This document shows, piece after piece, positions 47,261 to 62,723 of a stretch of DNA of 64,000 nt; positions within the stretch are counted from its first letter, which is position 1; every line of letters starts with the position of its first letter. Source of the DNA: Betaproteobacteria bacterium (lineage in GTDB: Bacteria > Pseudomonadota > Gammaproteobacteria > Burkholderiales > Rhodocyclaceae); the NCBI GenBank assembly GCA_009777245.1, contig WRMF01000005.1, positions 58,256-122,255 on the forward strand, given 5' to 3'. Below the pieces are notes generated by a model that ran no database searches, was not told the origin of the DNA, and was given only the letters and a program-made list of their open reading frames with translations. A program made the position numbers and the translations under genes.

Positions 47261-47842
47261 TTAAGCGCATGACTTTAACATCTCCTCATAAACAAAACAT
47301 TTCGTAATATGGTCATTAACCATGCCTGTGGCTTGCATGAATGAATAAATTATGGTTGAGCCGACAAATTCAAAGCCCATTTTTTTCAAGTCCTTGCTTA
47401 TCTTGTCGGAGAGCGTGGTAGTTGCGGGTAAATCCTCAATCCTTTCCCAATGACCTGTAACAGGCGCGTAATCAACGTATCCCCATATGAATTTGTCAAA
47501 ACTTCCGTATTTTTCCACAACCTCTGCAAAGAGCTTTGCGTTGGTTATGGCAGCGTTGATTTTCATGCGGTTTCTTATTATTTTCTCGTTTGCCATGAGT
47601 TCCTGAATTTTTGCGTCGCCATAAAGGGCTACTTTGGCAGGGTCAAACCCGTCAAAAGCCTTTCTGAACGCTGCTCTCTTGTTAAGCACGGTTATCCATG
47701 CAAGCCCTGCCTGCATACCTTCCAGAATGAGCATTTCAAACAGCCTGCCGTCGTCATGTTGAGGCCGCCCCCATTCGTTGTCATGGTAGTCCATGTATAC
47801 GGGGATATTCCCTGCCCAGGAGCATCTGGTTTTTTCATTCAT
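47261..47842 (-). CDS. tag: DNA-3-methyladenine glycosylase I
   Basis: 193 residues from ATG 47842 (MNEKTRCSWAG), the homologous start. Zinc ligands appear as Cys near 7, the His in DYHDNEWG, and DHITKCF near the C-terminus. LILEGMQAGLAWITVLNKR carries the catalytic Glu region. Removes 3-methyladenine from alkylated DNA. The frame is open 87 codons further upstream into sppA, but that part has no family similarity. Ends in a gap with repeats. Confidence 0.94.
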   Translation of the reverse strand: MNEKTRCSWAGNIPVYMDYHDNEWGRPQHDDGRLFEMLILEGMQAGLAWITVLNKRAAFRKAFDGFDPAKVALYGDAKIQELMANEKIIRNRMKINAAITNAKLFAEVVEKYGSFDKFIWGYVDYAPVTGHWERIEDLPATTTLSDKISKDLKKMGFEFVGSTIIYSFMQATGMVNDHITKCFVYEEMLKSCA

Positions 47843-47900
47843 AAATCCGGTCGCGGCAAACAAGGCGGCGCTCTCGTGATCTATGAGAGGGGAGAAACAA

Positions 47901-48857
47901 TTACCACGCTCCGCCCATTTGTTCCAGCAATCCCTGTCCGAACCCTGCGGCTGCGTTTGCGCCCAGGCGTTTGGCAAGGCGCTCCATGAAATTGTCCCTG
48001 ACGGAGAAATCAAGCAGAGTTTCCGCCTTGATCTCGTCGCGGGCAACACTCCTGACAGTACCCAAGGCGTCTGCCAGTCCCATTTCCACACTTTTTTCGC
48101 CACTCCAGACCAGACCTGAAAAAATCTCCGGGGTTTCTTTTAACCTATCGCCGCGTCCTTCCCGAACAGCAGCGATAAATTGCTGGTGCAGTTCGTCAAG
48201 CAGGGTTTGCACATGCGCTTTTTGCTCTTCCTGCAGGGGCGAAAATGGGTCGAGAAAGCCTTTGTTATCGCCTGCCGTTACCAGTCGGCGCTCAACGCCT
48301 AGTTTTTCCATCGCGCCGGTAAACCCAAAACCATTCATCAATACGCCGATAGAACCAACGATGCTTGCGCGATTGACAAAAATCTTGTCCGCGCCAGAAG
48401 CAATGTAATAACCGCCTGAGGCGCAAACATCTTCCACTACTGCGTAGAGCGGGATTTCAGGATGCAGCTTTTTCAGCCGCCGTATTTCGTCGAAAATTTC
48501 CCCGGATTGCACAGGGCTTCCGCCGGGGCTGCTTATTCGCAAGATAACGCCAGCGGTATTTTTATCCTTGAAGGCTGCCGCCAGGGCGGAATTGATTTTT
48601 TCCGCGCTGACCTCGCCATCCGCCTCAATGACGCCTTGCAGACTGATTACTGCGGTATGGCGCTCGGTTCTCACCGATTCCCCGCCGGAAAACCAGTCCA
48701 TCGCTATCCCAAGCAGAATGAACAAATATGCAAAAAGCAAAAATTTGAAAAACACGTTCCAGCGTCGCCGGGCGCGTTGTTCATTTAGCATGGAGAACGC
48801 AAGGGTCTCCAGAGTCTTGCGTTCCCAGGAATGTTGGGCTTCATCAGAAGTGGTCAT
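47901..48857 (-). CDS. sppA: Signal peptide peptidase SppA (S49 family, short form)
   Basis: 318 residues. One membrane helix (about 36-54), then a single S49 protease domain with the nucleophile Ser in VCASGGYYIASGADKI, GSIGVLMNGF, and the lysine region TAGDNKGFLDPFSPL. The short form is active as an oligomer, unlike the 600-residue tandem form of E. coli. It degrades leftover signal peptides in the inner membrane. 44 bases separate it from purM upstream. Confidence 0.94.
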   Translation of the reverse strand: MTTSDEAQHSWERKTLETLAFSMLNEQRARRRWNVFFKFLLFAYLFILLGIAMDWFSGGESVRTERHTAVISLQGVIEADGEVSAEKINSALAAAFKDKNTAGVILRISSPGGSPVQSGEIFDEIRRLKKLHPEIPLYAVVEDVCASGGYYIASGADKIFVNRASIVGSIGVLMNGFGFTGAMEKLGVERRLVTAGDNKGFLDPFSPLQEEQKAHVQTLLDELHQQFIAAVREGRGDRLKETPEIFSGLVWSGEKSVEMGLADALGTVRSVARDEIKAETLLDFSVRDNFMERLAKRLGANAAAGFGQGLLEQMGGAW

Positions 48858-48901
48858 GGTCGTTCCAAAGTTGTTTGCAAATATGGGTAAGAGAGCGCCG
48901 G

Positions 48902-49960
48902 TCAGACAATGCGCGTTTGCGGCTCGCCCCTTTGGCGCGGCAGAATCCTGCCGATCTGCCAGACAGTCTCCCCGCTTTGCCGCAGCGAGGCAAGCGCCGT
49001 CTCCGCGTCTTCCGCCGCTACGATGATGGTCATGCCGATGCCGCAGTTGAACACCCTGTGCATTTCCGCGTCATCAATCCGGCCTTCAGCTTGCAGCCAA
49101 TCAAACAGCCTGGGGCGTTGCCAGGCGGTTGTCTCCAATACTGCCGTCACAGTATCCGGCAATACGCGCGGCAGGTTCTCCAATAGACCGCCCCCGGTAA
49201 TATGCGCCATACCCTTGACCGGGACTGTTTCGAGCAGGGAAAGAACGGATTTTACGTAGATTCTGGTAGGCTCCATCACAACTTCGACCAGGGTTTTGCC
49301 CTGATCAAACGGCGCGTCGAAATTGGCAAAATCAGCAAAATCAGAAAAGGCATGTTCCAGAATCTTGCGGATCAGCGAATAGCCGTTGGAATGTGCGCCT
49401 GACGAAGCCAGTCCCAGCACAACATCGCCCGGCAGAATGCCTGATCCGTCAATGATTTTAGCCTTCTCTACCACACCGAGGGCAAATCCAGCCAGATCGT
49501 ATTCCCCATCCGGGTACATCCCCGGCATTTCCGCCGTCTCGCCGCCGATAAGAGCCGCGCCTGCCAGTTCGCAACCTTTGGCGATGCCGCTTATGACTTC
49601 TGCCGCCGTTTCCACGTCCAGCTTGCCGCAGGCAAAATAATCCAGAAAAAAGAGCGGCTCCGCGCCCTGCACAAGAATGTCGTTTACGCTCATGGCGACC
49701 AGGTCTTGCCCGACGGTTTCGTGTTTGTTCAAGCGGAAGGCCAATTTCAGTTTGGTTCCTACGCCATCGGCGCCGGACACCAGCACGGGCTCCCGATAAC
49801 GTTTTGGTATCTCAAACAACGCGCCGAACCCGCCGATGCCGGTCAGCACGCCCTCGCGCATGGTTTTTTTCGCCAAAGGTTTAATGCGCTCAACCAGCGC
49901 CTCGCCTCTGTCAATATCAACCCCTGCGTCCCGGTAGGAAAGAGAAGTGGATTCTGTCAT
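48902..49960 (-). CDS. purM: Phosphoribosylformylglycinamidine cyclo-ligase
   Basis: 352 residues from ATG 49960 ([20 protein letters not shown]), near the E. coli length of 345. Motifs: [64 protein letters not shown] and [16 protein letters not shown]. It makes AIR in purine synthesis. The open frame extends 23 codons upstream, without support. purN is not adjacent. Confidence 0.97.
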   Translation of the reverse strand: MTESTSLSYRDAGVDIDRGEALVERIKPLAKKTMREGVLTGIGGFGALFEIPKRYREPVLVSGADGVGTKLKLAFRLNKHETVGQDLVAMSVNDILVQGAEPLFFLDYFACGKLDVETAAEVISGIAKGCELAGAALIGGETAEMPGMYPDGEYDLAGFALGVVEKAKIIDGSGILPGDVVLGLASSGAHSNGYSLIRKILEHAFSDFADFANFDAPFDQGKTLVEVVMEPTRIYVKSVLSLLETVPVKGMAHITGGGLLENLPRVLPDTVTAVLETTAWQRPRLFDWLQAEGRIDDAEMHRVFNCGIGMTIIVAAEDAETALASLRQSGETVWQIGRILPRQRGEPQTRIV

Positions 49961-50143
49961 GAACATCCAATCGGCTCGCTGCCTGCGCGCCATGTGCAAA
50001 TCGCGCATTATACCGCATTGCGCGCTCATTTAACTTGTGCGGCACGGCTACAGGCTATTCAGCATGATGTTCCCTGCGGAATGCCTTGACAGCCGCAATG
50101 GGGCGGGCTAGAATGAGACAATTTCCCTGAAAAGGATATTGAG

Positions 50144-50488
50144 ATGAAAGCGTCCACAAGAATGAAGGCTCTGATGGGCCTGGTCGCAATTCTCATGTTC
50201 ACCCTCGCTCCGGATGCAGACGCGCGGGTTTACAAGTGCAAGTTGCCGAACGGTCAGACTGAGTACAAGGATAAGCCTTGCTCCGGCGGGAATGAGACGC
50301 AGGGAGTTTATTCCAACGATACCGTGACACAGGCGGAATATGATGCCGCCGCGCAGGTACACCAACGCTCAAAGGCGCATCTCAATCAGTTTGGAGGCCG
50401 GACTTATTCAAGCCAGTCTTCTACAGGTTCAAGGGTATCGCAAATTGGAAACCAGGGCGGGCGCACAGTACGAAGAACGTGCAAATGA
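50144..50488 (+). CDS. Exported DUF4124-domain protein
   Basis: 114 residues. Signal peptide (about 1-28, MKALMGLVAILMFTLAPDADA), then the DUF4124 signature RVYKCKLPNGQTEYKDKPC (28-46) and a Ser/Gly/Gln-rich tail. The two cysteines probably pair in the periplasm. Function unknown; small proteins of this kind are typical of betaproteobacterial genomes. AAAGGA is about 11 bases before the ATG. A repeat element follows directly. Confidence 0.82.
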   Translation: MKASTRMKALMGLVAILMFTLAPDADARVYKCKLPNGQTEYKDKPCSGGNETQGVYSNDTVTQAEYDAAAQVHQRSKAHLNQFGGRTYSSQSSTGSRVSQIGNQGGRTVRRTCK

Positions 50489-50495
50489 AGAACTG

Positions 50496-50590
50496 GCGCG
50501 TTTCGATTCAAGCGCGTACCCTTTTCCCCAAGCTGAACAGTTGCTGCAAGCCCTCTCCCCCGACACCTCTTCCATGGCGCCACTTGCTGC
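50496..50590 (+). repeat. Half-element of the AGAGCGGTTTCGATTCAAG family
   Basis: GCGCGTTTCGATTCAAGCGC then GTACCCTTTTCCCCAAGC and a CCCTCTCCCCCGACACCTC core. It matches the left end at 14054 (GTTTCGATTCAAGCACGTAC). No inverted partner end was found. Confidence 0.6.
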
Positions 50591-50637
50591 TTCAATGCCA
50601 CTCGCGGCAAACAAAGTCCGATAGGTTGCGCGCAGGG

Positions 50638-51132
50638 CTACTGGAATCCACGCGCAAGGCCAATTACTTCAGCCTGCTTGAAATCCAGATCAGGGTTTTC
50701 CTCCCGCATGTGCAGAATTTCCTTTTCAAGTTCAGGAAATTGCCCGCCCTTGCAATTTGATTCGTCCTCATATGCTTCGAGTATTCTCCAGAGGATTGCA
50801 CAAAATGCCGGATATATAACCAGACGCCGCCGGAGCCTTTCTTTCATTGCCTGAAACTGAAAATCAAACTCCTCACATGCGGCGTTCAACGCTTCTTCCC
50901 TGACCGTTTTGGTGGCGGTTGCGTATAGCCTTATCAAGTTCTCCAAGGTTAGGCAAAACCCGTTCCAATGCTTCAATACCGCGCTTTTGGCACTGCTCTC
51001 TGTATATGCCATAATCATTTGTATCAATAATTCTCCCGCCTCCTGGAACCTTTGATGGGCTGCATCCAGGCTTCCGCTTTTAAGCAGAACGTCTACTTCC
51101 GAGAGTTTTTCGAGCGTTTTGAACGTGATCAT
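50638..51132 (-). CDS. Hypothetical all-helical protein
   Basis: 164 residues starting MITFKTLEKLSEVDVLLKSG. Predicted mostly helical with three cysteines and no signal peptide or membrane segment; the helices around ALNAACEEFDFQFQAMKERL look amphipathic. No family recognised. It lies between two repeat half-elements, downstream of rpoC on the same strand but beyond a terminator, where rpsL would be expected. Codon use and lower GC differ from rpoC, which is compatible with acquisition. Confidence 0.55.
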   Translation of the reverse strand: MITFKTLEKLSEVDVLLKSGSLDAAHQRFQEAGELLIQMIMAYTESSAKSAVLKHWNGFCLTLENLIRLYATATKTVREEALNAACEEFDFQFQAMKERLRRRLVIYPAFCAILWRILEAYEDESNCKGGQFPELEKEILHMREENPDLDFKQAEVIGLARGFQ

Positions 51133-51157
51133 CTAATTCACCGCAGTTGGGATAACC

Positions 51158-51260
51158 AGAGCGATTTTGATGCAAGTATGCACGATTTTTCTCTTGGCGG
51201 AAAGCAATCACGTAGCGACCAACCCTCTCCCCCGACCCCTCTCCCGCGAGCGGGAGAGGG
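51158..51260 (+). repeat. Half-element with CCCTCTCCCGC/GCGGGAGAGGG palindrome
   Basis: It begins AGAGCGATTTTGATGCAAGT at 51158, the family end, and finishes with an 11-bp perfect palindrome at 51237-51260. This is the cleanest copy of the palindromic core in the window. Confidence 0.7.
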
Positions 51261-51288
51261 ATGGTCTTTAAGCATGGGCGTAATCGCC

Positions 51289-51315
51289 AAAAAACCCCCT
51301 CTTGCGATGGGTTTT
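51289..51315 (-). terminator. Intrinsic terminator after rpoC
   Basis: On the minus strand AAAACCC, an 11-base loop region and GGGGGTTTTTT form a stem with a T tract, about 12 bases after the rpoC stop. Confidence 0.8.
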
Positions 51316-51326
51316 GCTGGAACCGA

Positions 51327-55589
<4,263 letters not shown>

Positions 55590-55606
55590 GATTTGACTCC
55601 CTGCCT

Positions 55607-58600
55607 TCAATTACGTTCAAGGTCAATGTCAATGGCCAGCGAGCGAATTTCCTTCACCAGCACATTGAAAGATTCGGGCATCCCGGCCTCAATCCGGTGC
55701 TCGCCCCTGGCGATGTTTTCGTACACCTTGGTGCGTCCGCTAACATCGTCGGACTTCACGGTCAGCATTTCCTGCAACACGTAGGACGCGCCATAGGCCT
55801 CAAGCGCCCAGACTTCCATCTCGCCGAACCGCTGTCCGCCAAACTGCGCCTTGCCGCCCAAGGGCTGCTGGGTGACAAGCGAGTAGGGGCCGGTCGAGCG
55901 GGCGTGCATCTTGTCGTCGACCAGATGGTGCAGTTTCAGGTAGTGCATGTAGCCCACGGTGACAGGACGCTCGAACGAATCACCGGTGCGCCCGTCGAAA
56001 AGCTGTACCTGCCCTGACTCCGGCAATTCAGCAAGTCGCAGCATGTACTTGATTTCTTCCTCATTCGCCCCGTCAAATACCGGGGTGGCGAACGGCACGC
56101 CATCTGTCAGATTTTCCGCCAGCGCGAGCACTTCTCCGTCCGTCAGGGAGTTCAGGTTTTCCTTCTTGCCCCTGTCGTTGTAGATTTTTTCAAGGAAGGC
56201 GCGAATTTCCCTGGCGTTGGCTGCCTGACGCAGCATCGCGCCGATTTTTTCGCCCAGACCCTTTGCCGCCCAGCCAAGGTGTACCTCAAGAATCTGTCCC
56301 ACATTCATCCGCGACGGCACGCCAAGCGGATTCAGGACAATGTCTACAGTACGTCCGTCGGCCATATACGGCATGTCTTCCACCGGCACGATACGGGAAA
56401 CCACGCCCTTGTTGCCGTGCCGCCCCGCCATCTTGTCGCCGGGCTGGAGCCGCCTTTTTACGGCGACATAAACCTTGACCATCTTCTGCACGCCGGGCGG
56501 CAGTTCATCGCCCTGGGTGAGTTTCTTCTTCTTCGCGTCAAAAGCCGCTTCAAATTCCTTGCGATTCAGGTCGAGACTGTCCTTGACCTGCTCCAGTTGT
56601 TTTGCTGCCTCATCATCGGCAATCCGAATCTCAAACATGTGATAGGGACTTTCCAGACAATCCAGGTATTCCTCCGTCACAACCGAACCTCTGGCGAGCC
56701 GCTCCGGGCCGCCATTGGCCTTTTGCCCGTTCAACAGGCGTCTGACTCGAGCGAAAGCGTCCCGCTCAATAATCCGCATCTGATCGGTAAGATCCTGTCT
56801 GTAAGCGCGCAGGTGCTCTTCAATGATGGATTGCGCCCGCTTGTCGCGCTCAATGCCTTCGCGAGTAAAGACCTGCACGTCAATTATCGTGCCGGAAATT
56901 CCCGCCGGAACGCGCAATGACGTGTCCTTCACATCGGAAGCCTTTTCGCCGAAAATGGCGCGCAACAGCTTCTCTTCCGGGGTCAGGGTCGTCTCGCCCT
57001 TGGGCGTGACCTTGCCGACCAGCACATCTCCCGCTTCAACTCCCGCGCCGATATAGACAATGCCGGAGTCGTCCAGACGTGAAAGCTGCGCTTCGCCAAG
57101 AGAGGCAATGTCGCGGGTGATTTCTTCCGGACCCAGCTTGGTGTCGCGCGCCACGACCGTCAGTTCCTCAATGTGAATCGAAGTGTAGCGGTCTTCCGCC
57201 ACCACGCTCTCGGAAATCAGGATCGAATCTTCGTAGTTGTAGCCATTCCAGGGCATGAAGGCGATCAATACATTCTGTCCGAGCGCCAACTCGCCGTTAT
57301 CGGTGGATGCGCCGTCCGCCACGACATCGCCGGGGGCGATCACGTCCCCGACCATGACAACCGGCCTCTGGTTGATGTTGGTATCCTGATTGGAGCGGGT
57401 GTATTTGATGAGGTTGTATATATCCACCCCGACCTTGCCCGCTTCGGCCTCTTCGTCGTTGACCCTCACTACGACGCGCTGGGAGTCGACATAGTCCACC
57501 ACGCCGCCCCGCCGGGCGATGATGACCGTGCCGGAATCCATCGCCACAGTGCGTTCAATGCCGGTTCCGACCAACGGTTTTTCCGGACGCAGACAGGGAA
57601 CGGCCTGACGCTGCATGTTCGCGCCCATCAGGGCGCGGTTCGCGTCGTCATGCTCCAGAAAGGGAATCAGGGAAGCGGCGACAGAGACAATCTGACCGGG
57701 CGCCACATCCATGTGTTGAACACGATTCGGCTCGGAAAGAATGGCCTCGCCCTTCTCCCGACAAGTGACAAGCTCGTCAATCAGCTTGCCGTCATTGTCC
57801 AGGGTCGCGTTCGCCTGGGCAATCACGTATTTGCCTTCCTCGATTGCAGACAGAAATTCGATTTGATCGGTCGCCTTGCCGTCTATCACCTTGCGGTAAG
57901 CCGTTTCAATAAATCCGTAATTATTGACTCTGGCATAAAGGGCAAGCGAGTTGATGAGGCCGATATTCGGGCCTTCCGGCGTTTCAATCGGGCAAACGCG
58001 CCCGTAGTGGGTGGGGTGCACGTCGCGCACCTCAAAGCCTGCGCGTTCGCGGGTCAAGCCGCCCGGCCCCAGCGCCGAGACTCGCCGCTTGTGGGTGATT
58101 TCGGAAAGCGGATTGGTCTGATCCATGAACTGCGACAACTGGCTGGAGCCGAAAAATTCCTTGATCGCGGCGGAAATTGGTTTGGCGTTGATCAAATCCT
58201 GCGGCATCAGGTTTTCCGTCTCCGCCTGGGAGAGCCGCTCCTTCACCGCCCGCTCGACCCTTGCCAGACCTGCGCGGAACTGATTGCCCGCCAATTCGCC
58301 CACAGAGCGGACGCGGCGGTTGCCGAGATGGTCAATATCGTCAACGTCGCCGCGACCATTCCGAAGCTCCACCAGGCACTTGATCGTCTCCACGATGTCG
58401 CGCGGGGACAGGGTATGCTGAAAAAGAACTTCCGTCCTTGCGCCATGTCTGGCGAAACGCTCCGCCAGCAGAATAGCCGTAGGCTCGTCCAGATTTTCCC
58501 CAATGGGACGGGAACCGTAAGCAAGCTGCGACACCAGATATTGAGTTCTGGTAAACATTGACGCTTTCATGGAGTCGGACGGTTGCTCGTATTCCTTCTG

Positions 58601-60148
58601 CAATTCCTTCAGTTGCGCTTCGACATCATTGTCCTGTACCCTGATTTCGAATATATCTTCCGGATTTTTCAGGCTAGCCAGATAGACCGCCTTGATTACC
58701 GCTCCCTTGGCAAGTTTGTTGGAGCCTTTTTCTGCCTTTTGTCCCAGAACCAACTGTCTGTACCGCATCAGCGCCTCGTGTCTGCAAAGCTCGTCCGTCA
58801 GCTTTTTCAGGACGGCTTCGGCACGGGACTGGAGACCGTTTACCACCACCTTGTACTCGACAGTCTGTTCGCGCTCCAGACGACGGTTGAACTTCATCCG
58901 CCCGACATCGGTCAGGTCGTAACGCTCATCCGCATAGAAAAGCCCGTGGAAAAGGATTTCCACCGCTTCGGGAGTAGGAGGCTCGCCCGGACGCATCATC
59001 CGGTAAATCGCCACCCGCGCCTGCTGGCGCTCCATGGAGTCATGGCTTCTTAGCGTCTGGGAAATGAACGCGCCCTGATCCAGATCGTTGGTATAGAGCA
59101 CACGCAATTCGCCTATGTCCTCCTTTTTCAGCTTTTCCAGCATGTCGTCGCTAATTTCGTCATTGGCTTCCGCAAGCACTTCTCCATCCTTGCTGATGAT
59201 CGTCTCATAGAGCACATGCCCGGTCACGAAATCATCCGGCACAAGATGACGTTCCAGTTTCACGCTCTCCATTTCCCGGATATGACGGGCAGTAATGCGT
59301 TTTCCCTTGGCGACGATCTGCCTGCCGTCCGGCGCGTTGAATTCAAATTGCGCCATTTCGCCCAAAAGACGCCTGGGCTGCACCGAAAGTTCGATTTGCT
59401 TCTTGCCGATGTGGAAGGTATCGAACGCGAAAAATTCCTTCAATATTTCATCCGGAGTCATACCCAACGCCATCAACAGCGCGGTGACAGGCATCTTGCG
59501 GCGACGGTCGACCCGGAAATAGAGGAGATCCTTCGAGTCAAACTCAAAATCCAGCCAGGAGCCGCGCATCGGAATCACCCGCGCGGAAAAAATCAGTTTG
59601 CCGGAGGAATGGGTTTTGCCCTTATCATGCTCGAAATAGACGCCGGGAGAGCGATGCAACTGCGACACGATAACGCGCTCGGTTCCGTTGATGACGAAGG
59701 AGCCGTTCTCGGTCATGAGCGGAATTTCGCCCATGTAGACTTCATGTTCCTTGACTTCCTTTATGGTGTCTGCGGATGCTTCCTTGTCAAGGAGAATCAG
59801 GCGCACCCGGGCGCGCAGGGAAGAAGCGTAAGTCAGGCCGCGCTGGTGGCATTCCTTCACATCAAAGGCAGGATCGGCCAGCGCGTAGGAGACGAACTCC
59901 AGCCGCGCATTGCCGGAATGAGAGCGGATCGGGAAAATAGAGGTAAAAGCAGCCTGCAACCCCTGGTTTTTCCGCGCTTCCGGCTTTACGTCAGCCTGAA
60001 GAAAATCAGAGAATGAAGACAGTTGCGTCTCCAGAAGGGAAGGCACTTTCAGCACGTCTTCCCGCCTTGCGAAGCTCTTGCGGATTCGCTTTTTATCGGT
60101 ATAGGAATAGGAAGCGGACGAGAGGGTGGAAGGTTTCGAGGAACTCAT
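55607..60148 (-). CDS. rpoB: RNA polymerase subunit beta, with a large extra insertion
   Basis: 1513 residues against 1342 in E. coli. The protein matches betaproteobacterial RpoB throughout, with [20 protein letters not shown] (rifampicin region, about 665-690, wild type by eye) and [16 protein letters not shown]. Between [10 protein letters not shown] (ends about 427) and [19 protein letters not shown] (from 580) lie about 150 residues where E. coli has a few. Inside this insert, [17 protein letters not shown] and [10 protein letters not shown] (466-507) resemble [17 protein letters not shown] and [10 protein letters not shown] (1138-1180), the betaproteobacterial beta-i9 insertion of the same protein. 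The frame is intact across the insert, so it is probably a real lineage-specific domain. Confidence 0.98.
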   Translation of the reverse strand: MSSSKPSTLSSASYSYTDKKRIRKSFARREDVLKVPSLLETQLSSFSDFLQADVKPEARKNQGLQAAFTSIFPIRSHSGNARLEFVSYALADPAFDVKECHQRGLTYASSLRARVRLILLDKEASADTIKEVKEHEVYMGEIPLMTENGSFVINGTERVIVSQLHRSPGVYFEHDKGKTHSSGKLIFSARVIPMRGSWLDFEFDSKDLLYFRVDRRRKMPVTALLMALGMTPDEILKEFFAFDTFHIGKKQIELSVQPRRLLGEMAQFEFNAPDGRQIVAKGKRITARHIREMESVKLERHLVPDDFVTGHVLYETIISKDGEVLAEANDEISDDMLEKLKKEDIGELRVLYTNDLDQGAFISQTLRSHDSMERQQARVAIYRMMRPGEPPTPEAVEILFHGLFYADERYDLTDVGRMKFNRRLEREQTVEYKVVVNGLQSRAEAVLKKLTDELCRHEALMRYRQLVLGQKAEKGSNKLAKGAVIKAVYLASLKNPEDIFEIRVQDNDVEAQLKELQKEYEQPSDSMKASMFTRTQYLVSQLAYGSRPIGENLDEPTAILLAERFARHGARTEVLFQHTLSPRDIVETIKCLVELRNGRGDVDDIDHLGNRRVRSVGELAGNQFRAGLARVERAVKERLSQAETENLMPQDLINAKPISAAIKEFFGSSQLSQFMDQTNPLSEITHKRRVSALGPGGLTRERAGFEVRDVHPTHYGRVCPIETPEGPNIGLINSLALYARVNNYGFIETAYRKVIDGKATDQIEFLSAIEEGKYVIAQANATLDNDGKLIDELVTCREKGEAILSEPNRVQHMDVAPGQIVSVAASLIPFLEHDDANRALMGANMQRQAVPCLRPEKPLVGTGIERTVAMDSGTVIIARRGGVVDYVDSQRVVVRVNDEEAEAGKVGVDIYNLIKYTRSNQDTNINQRPVVMVGDVIAPGDVVADGASTDNGELALGQNVLIAFMPWNGYNYEDSILISESVVAEDRYTSIHIEELTVVARDTKLGPEEITRDIASLGEAQLSRLDDSGIVYIGAGVEAGDVLVGKVTPKGETTLTPEEKLLRAIFGEKASDVKDTSLRVPAGISGTIIDVQVFTREGIERDKRAQSIIEEHLRAYRQDLTDQMRIIERDAFARVRRLLNGQKANGGPERLARGSVVTEEYLDCLESPYHMFEIRIADDEAAKQLEQVKDSLDLNRKEFEAAFDAKKKKLTQGDELPPGVQKMVKVYVAVKRRLQPGDKMAGRHGNKGVVSRIVPVEDMPYMADGRTVDIVLNPLGVPSRMNVGQILEVHLGWAAKGLGEKIGAMLRQAANAREIRAFLEKIYNDRGKKENLNSLTDGEVLALAENLTDGVPFATPVFDGANEEEIKYMLRLAELPESGQVQLFDGRTGDSFERPVTVGYMHYLKLHHLVDDKMHARSTGPYSLVTQQPLGGKAQFGGQRFGEMEVWALEAYGASYVLQEMLTVKSDDVSGRTKVYENIARGEHRIEAGMPESFNVLVKEIRSLAIDIDLERN

Positions 60149-60315
60149 GGTCTCTCCAGAGAAAAATACGACTGAACAAAAGCCGACTGGTTAGCAGACG
60201 CAAAACCTCCTCGACCGAAGGACGAGTAGGGAAGTTTTGCGTTTGCCATCACAATTCGTAAAAAACGGGAAAAGGCAGACGCCCGTGAGCGCCTGCCTGC
60301 CGCAAAATATGCGAA

Positions 60316-60693
60316 TTACTTCATTTCGACCTTCGCGCCCGCGTCTTCCAACTGCTTCTTCAACGCTTCGGCGTCGGCCTTTGGCAAGGCTTCCTTGACC
60401 GGCTTGGGCGCGCCATCCACCAAATCCTTGGCTTCCTTCAGACCCAGTCCGGTTGCGGCGCGCACGACCTTGATGACTTCGACCTTCTTCTCGCCTGCGG
60501 CAGCCAGAATAACGGAAAATTCCGTCTGTTCTTCCTGCGCGGCGGCGTCCGCGCCCGCGCCAGCAGGCGCGGCTACGGCAAACGACGCGGCGGAAACGCC
60601 GAATTTCTCTTCAAACGCTTTCACGAGATCGTTCAGTTCCATGACCGTCATCTGACCTACGGCTTCAAGGATGTCTTCTTTGGAAATAGCCAT
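60316..60693 (-). CDS. rplL: 50S ribosomal protein L7/L12
   Basis: 125 residues. N-terminal dimerisation helix ([20 protein letters not shown]), Ala-rich hinge, C-terminal domain [20 protein letters not shown]. Forms the flexible stalk that recruits elongation GTPases. 167 bases separate it from rpoB, room for a processing site or partial attenuator. Confidence 0.98.
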   Translation of the reverse strand: MAISKEDILEAVGQMTVMELNDLVKAFEEKFGVSAASFAVAAPAGAGADAAAQEEQTEFSVILAAAGEKKVEVIKVVRAATGLGLKEAKDLVDGAPKPVKEALPKADAEALKKQLEDAGAKVEMK

Positions 60694-60738
60694 TTATGCA
60701 CTCCTGATTCAAAAATAGTTTTTGCAAAGGCAAGGCCG

Positions 60739-61236
60739 TCAGGCCGCTGCCGTTTCACGTTGTTTGGCGAGCGCCGCCACTGCTCCGACAAAGCCGGAAA
60801 CAGGCGCCTGCATGACGCCCAGCAGTCTGGCAAGCAGCTCTTCGCGGCTTGGAATCGAAGCCAAGGCTTGCACCGCCGCCTTGTCCAGCAATTTGCCGGA
60901 ATAAGAGGCGCTTCGAATGACGAGCTTGTCATTCGCCTTGGCAAAGTCGCTCAATACCTTCGCGGCGGCTATCGGATCTGCGGAAATTCCGTAGATCAAA
61001 GGCCCCGTCATCTGGTTTGCCAGTTCCGCGAACGGTGTTTCCGCCACAGCCCGACGAACCAAGGTATTTTTCAGCACACGCAGGTAAACCCCAGCCTCGC
61101 GCGCCTTTTTTCGCAACATGGTGAGATCGCTCACACCAATGCCGCGATATTCGGCCAGCACGACGGTCTTGGCATTGACCAGCTCCTCCGATACCAAAGC
61201 CACAACGGCTTTTTTGTCTGCTAGATTGAGACCCAC
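60739..61236 (-). CDS. rplJ: 50S ribosomal protein L10
   Basis: 165 residues from GTG 61236, decided by AGGAGG eight bases upstream. Begins [20 protein letters not shown] (initiator read as Met). L10 anchors the L7/L12 dimers and with them represses its own mRNA. The open frame extends 16 codons upstream without similarity. Confidence 0.97.
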   Translation of the reverse strand: MGLNLADKKAVVALVSEELVNAKTVVLAEYRGIGVSDLTMLRKKAREAGVYLRVLKNTLVRRAVAETPFAELANQMTGPLIYGISADPIAAAKVLSDFAKANDKLVIRSASYSGKLLDKAAVQALASIPSREELLARLLGVMQAPVSGFVGAVAALAKQRETAAA

Positions 61237-61479
61237 AGGTCTTTCCTCCTTTCTGGTGAAAACATGGCGGAAAATCCGCCACACCTACGGCGACCTGAAC
61301 TGATGCCTATCCGCGTTTCAGGAACGCGGCAAAATCCGTTCCGGGCACACCGTCTACGCAGGCCGGAAACTCCCAAAACGGAATCTCCATTTAAGCGTCT
61401 GGCGACGCGCCTTGCGGTCTTTGACGATCCGCGTCCCGACGTGAATCTGCCGGGATGCGTCCCAAAGTTCGTAAATATG
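61237..61479 (-). promoter_or_regulatory. Untranslated leader between rplA and rplJ (likely L10 autoregulation region)
   Basis: A 243-base gap with short stems such as GGCGGAAAATCCGCC at 61265-61279. In E. coli and relatives the L10-L7/L12 complex binds the equivalent leader to control rplJL translation. I infer this by position; the kink-turn itself was not resolved. Confidence 0.4.
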
Positions 61480-62178
61480 TTATGCGCCGATGAGGGTTGC
61501 ATGATCAACGCGAACGCCCGGTCCCATAGTGCTGGCCACGGCGATTTTTCTCAGATATTGCCCCTTGGAAGTAGCAGGCTTGGCCTTGACGAGCGCGTCA
61601 ACCAAGGCGCGCAGGTTTTCCTCCAGCTTTTCCACCGGGAATGAAGCGCGTCCCAGGGTGGCATGCACGATGCCGCCCTTGTCGGTGCGGTACTGCACTT
61701 GGCCTGCCTTCGCGTTTTTTACCGCAACTTCCACATCGGGCGTTACGGTTCCAACCTTTGGATTGGGCATCAAGCCGCGCGGGCCGAGAATCTGACCAAG
61801 TTGACCGACAATTCGCATCGCGTCCGGCGTGGCAATCACCACATCGAAGTCGAGCTTGCCGCCTTTGACATCCGCGGCGAGATCGTCAAAGCCAACCACA
61901 TCCGCGCCTGCCTCCTTGGCGGCGTCGGCCTTTTCGCCCTGGGCAAACACGGCGACGCGCACGGTTTTTCCCGTGCCCGCAGGCAGGACGACAGCGCCGC
62001 GCACCAGTTGATCGGATTTTCTCGCGTCAATTCCAAGGTTTATGGCAACGTCAATGGATTCGTCGAATTTCGCGGTAGCGGTTTCCTTGGCAAGGGCAAG
62101 GGCTTCCGCGACCGCATAGAGTTTTTGCGGTTCGATCTTGTCCGCAATCGCCTTTTGTCGTTTGGTGAGCCTGGCCAT
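61480..62178 (-). CDS. rplA: 50S ribosomal protein L1
   Basis: 232 residues. [20 protein letters not shown] start, [39 protein letters not shown]. Forms the L1 stalk and can repress rplKA translation. The ATG directly follows the rplK stop. Confidence 0.98.
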   Translation of the reverse strand: MARLTKRQKAIADKIEPQKLYAVAEALALAKETATAKFDESIDVAINLGIDARKSDQLVRGAVVLPAGTGKTVRVAVFAQGEKADAAKEAGADVVGFDDLAADVKGGKLDFDVVIATPDAMRIVGQLGQILGPRGLMPNPKVGTVTPDVEVAVKNAKAGQVQYRTDKGGIVHATLGRASFPVEKLEENLRALVDALVKAKPATSKGQYLRKIAVASTMGPGVRVDHATLIGA

Positions 62179-62610
62179 TTATACGCCCTCCACGCTGATG
62201 CCCATGCTGCGAGCGGAACCCGCGATGGTACGCACTGCCGCTTCCAGATCGGCGGCTGTCAGATCCGGCATTTTGGCGTTGGCAATTTCTTCCAGTTGGG
62301 CGCGGGTGACTTTGCCCACCTTGTCGGTATGCGGTTTGGGAGAACCCTTGTCAATCTTGGCGGCCTTTTTGATGAGGATTGTCGCGGGCGGAGTCTTCAT
62401 TATGAAAGTGAAAGACTTGTCCGCAAACGCGGTAATGACTACCGGAATGGGCAGACCCGGCTCCATGCCCTGAGTCTGGGCATTGAACGCCTTGCAGAAT
62501 TCCATGATGTTCAGGCCGCGCTGACCGAGCGCGGGGCCGATCGGGGGCGAGGGATTCGCCTTGCCTGCCGGCACTTGCAATTTGATGTAGCCAACTATCT
62601 TTTTGGCCAT
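62179..62610 (-). CDS. rplK: 50S ribosomal protein L11
   Basis: 143 residues, normal length. [39 protein letters not shown], and the C-terminal RNA-binding domain ending [13 protein letters not shown]. Binds the GTPase-associated centre of 23S rRNA and is needed for RelA activation. Confidence 0.98.
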   Translation of the reverse strand: MAKKIVGYIKLQVPAGKANPSPPIGPALGQRGLNIMEFCKAFNAQTQGMEPGLPIPVVITAFADKSFTFIMKTPPATILIKKAAKIDKGSPKPHTDKVGKVTRAQLEEIANAKMPDLTAADLEAAVRTIAGSARSMGISVEGV

Positions 62611-62723
62611 GTTGTGTTTCCTTTACTTGAAGTGAGTCATAACGCGCCGCCGCCTTTCAGCTACCTGCGCTCCTCTTGCCGGAACAATACTGCCGGGCTT
62701 CCGGTAATGCCCTTTGAAAATCT

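Noticed and set aside
57173..58561. Plus-strand open frame of 462 codons across rpoB
   Set aside because: Antisense shadow of rpoB without motifs.
61264..61508. Open frames in the rplA-rplJ gap
   Set aside because: They are short, without motifs, and the gap is better explained as the L10 leader.
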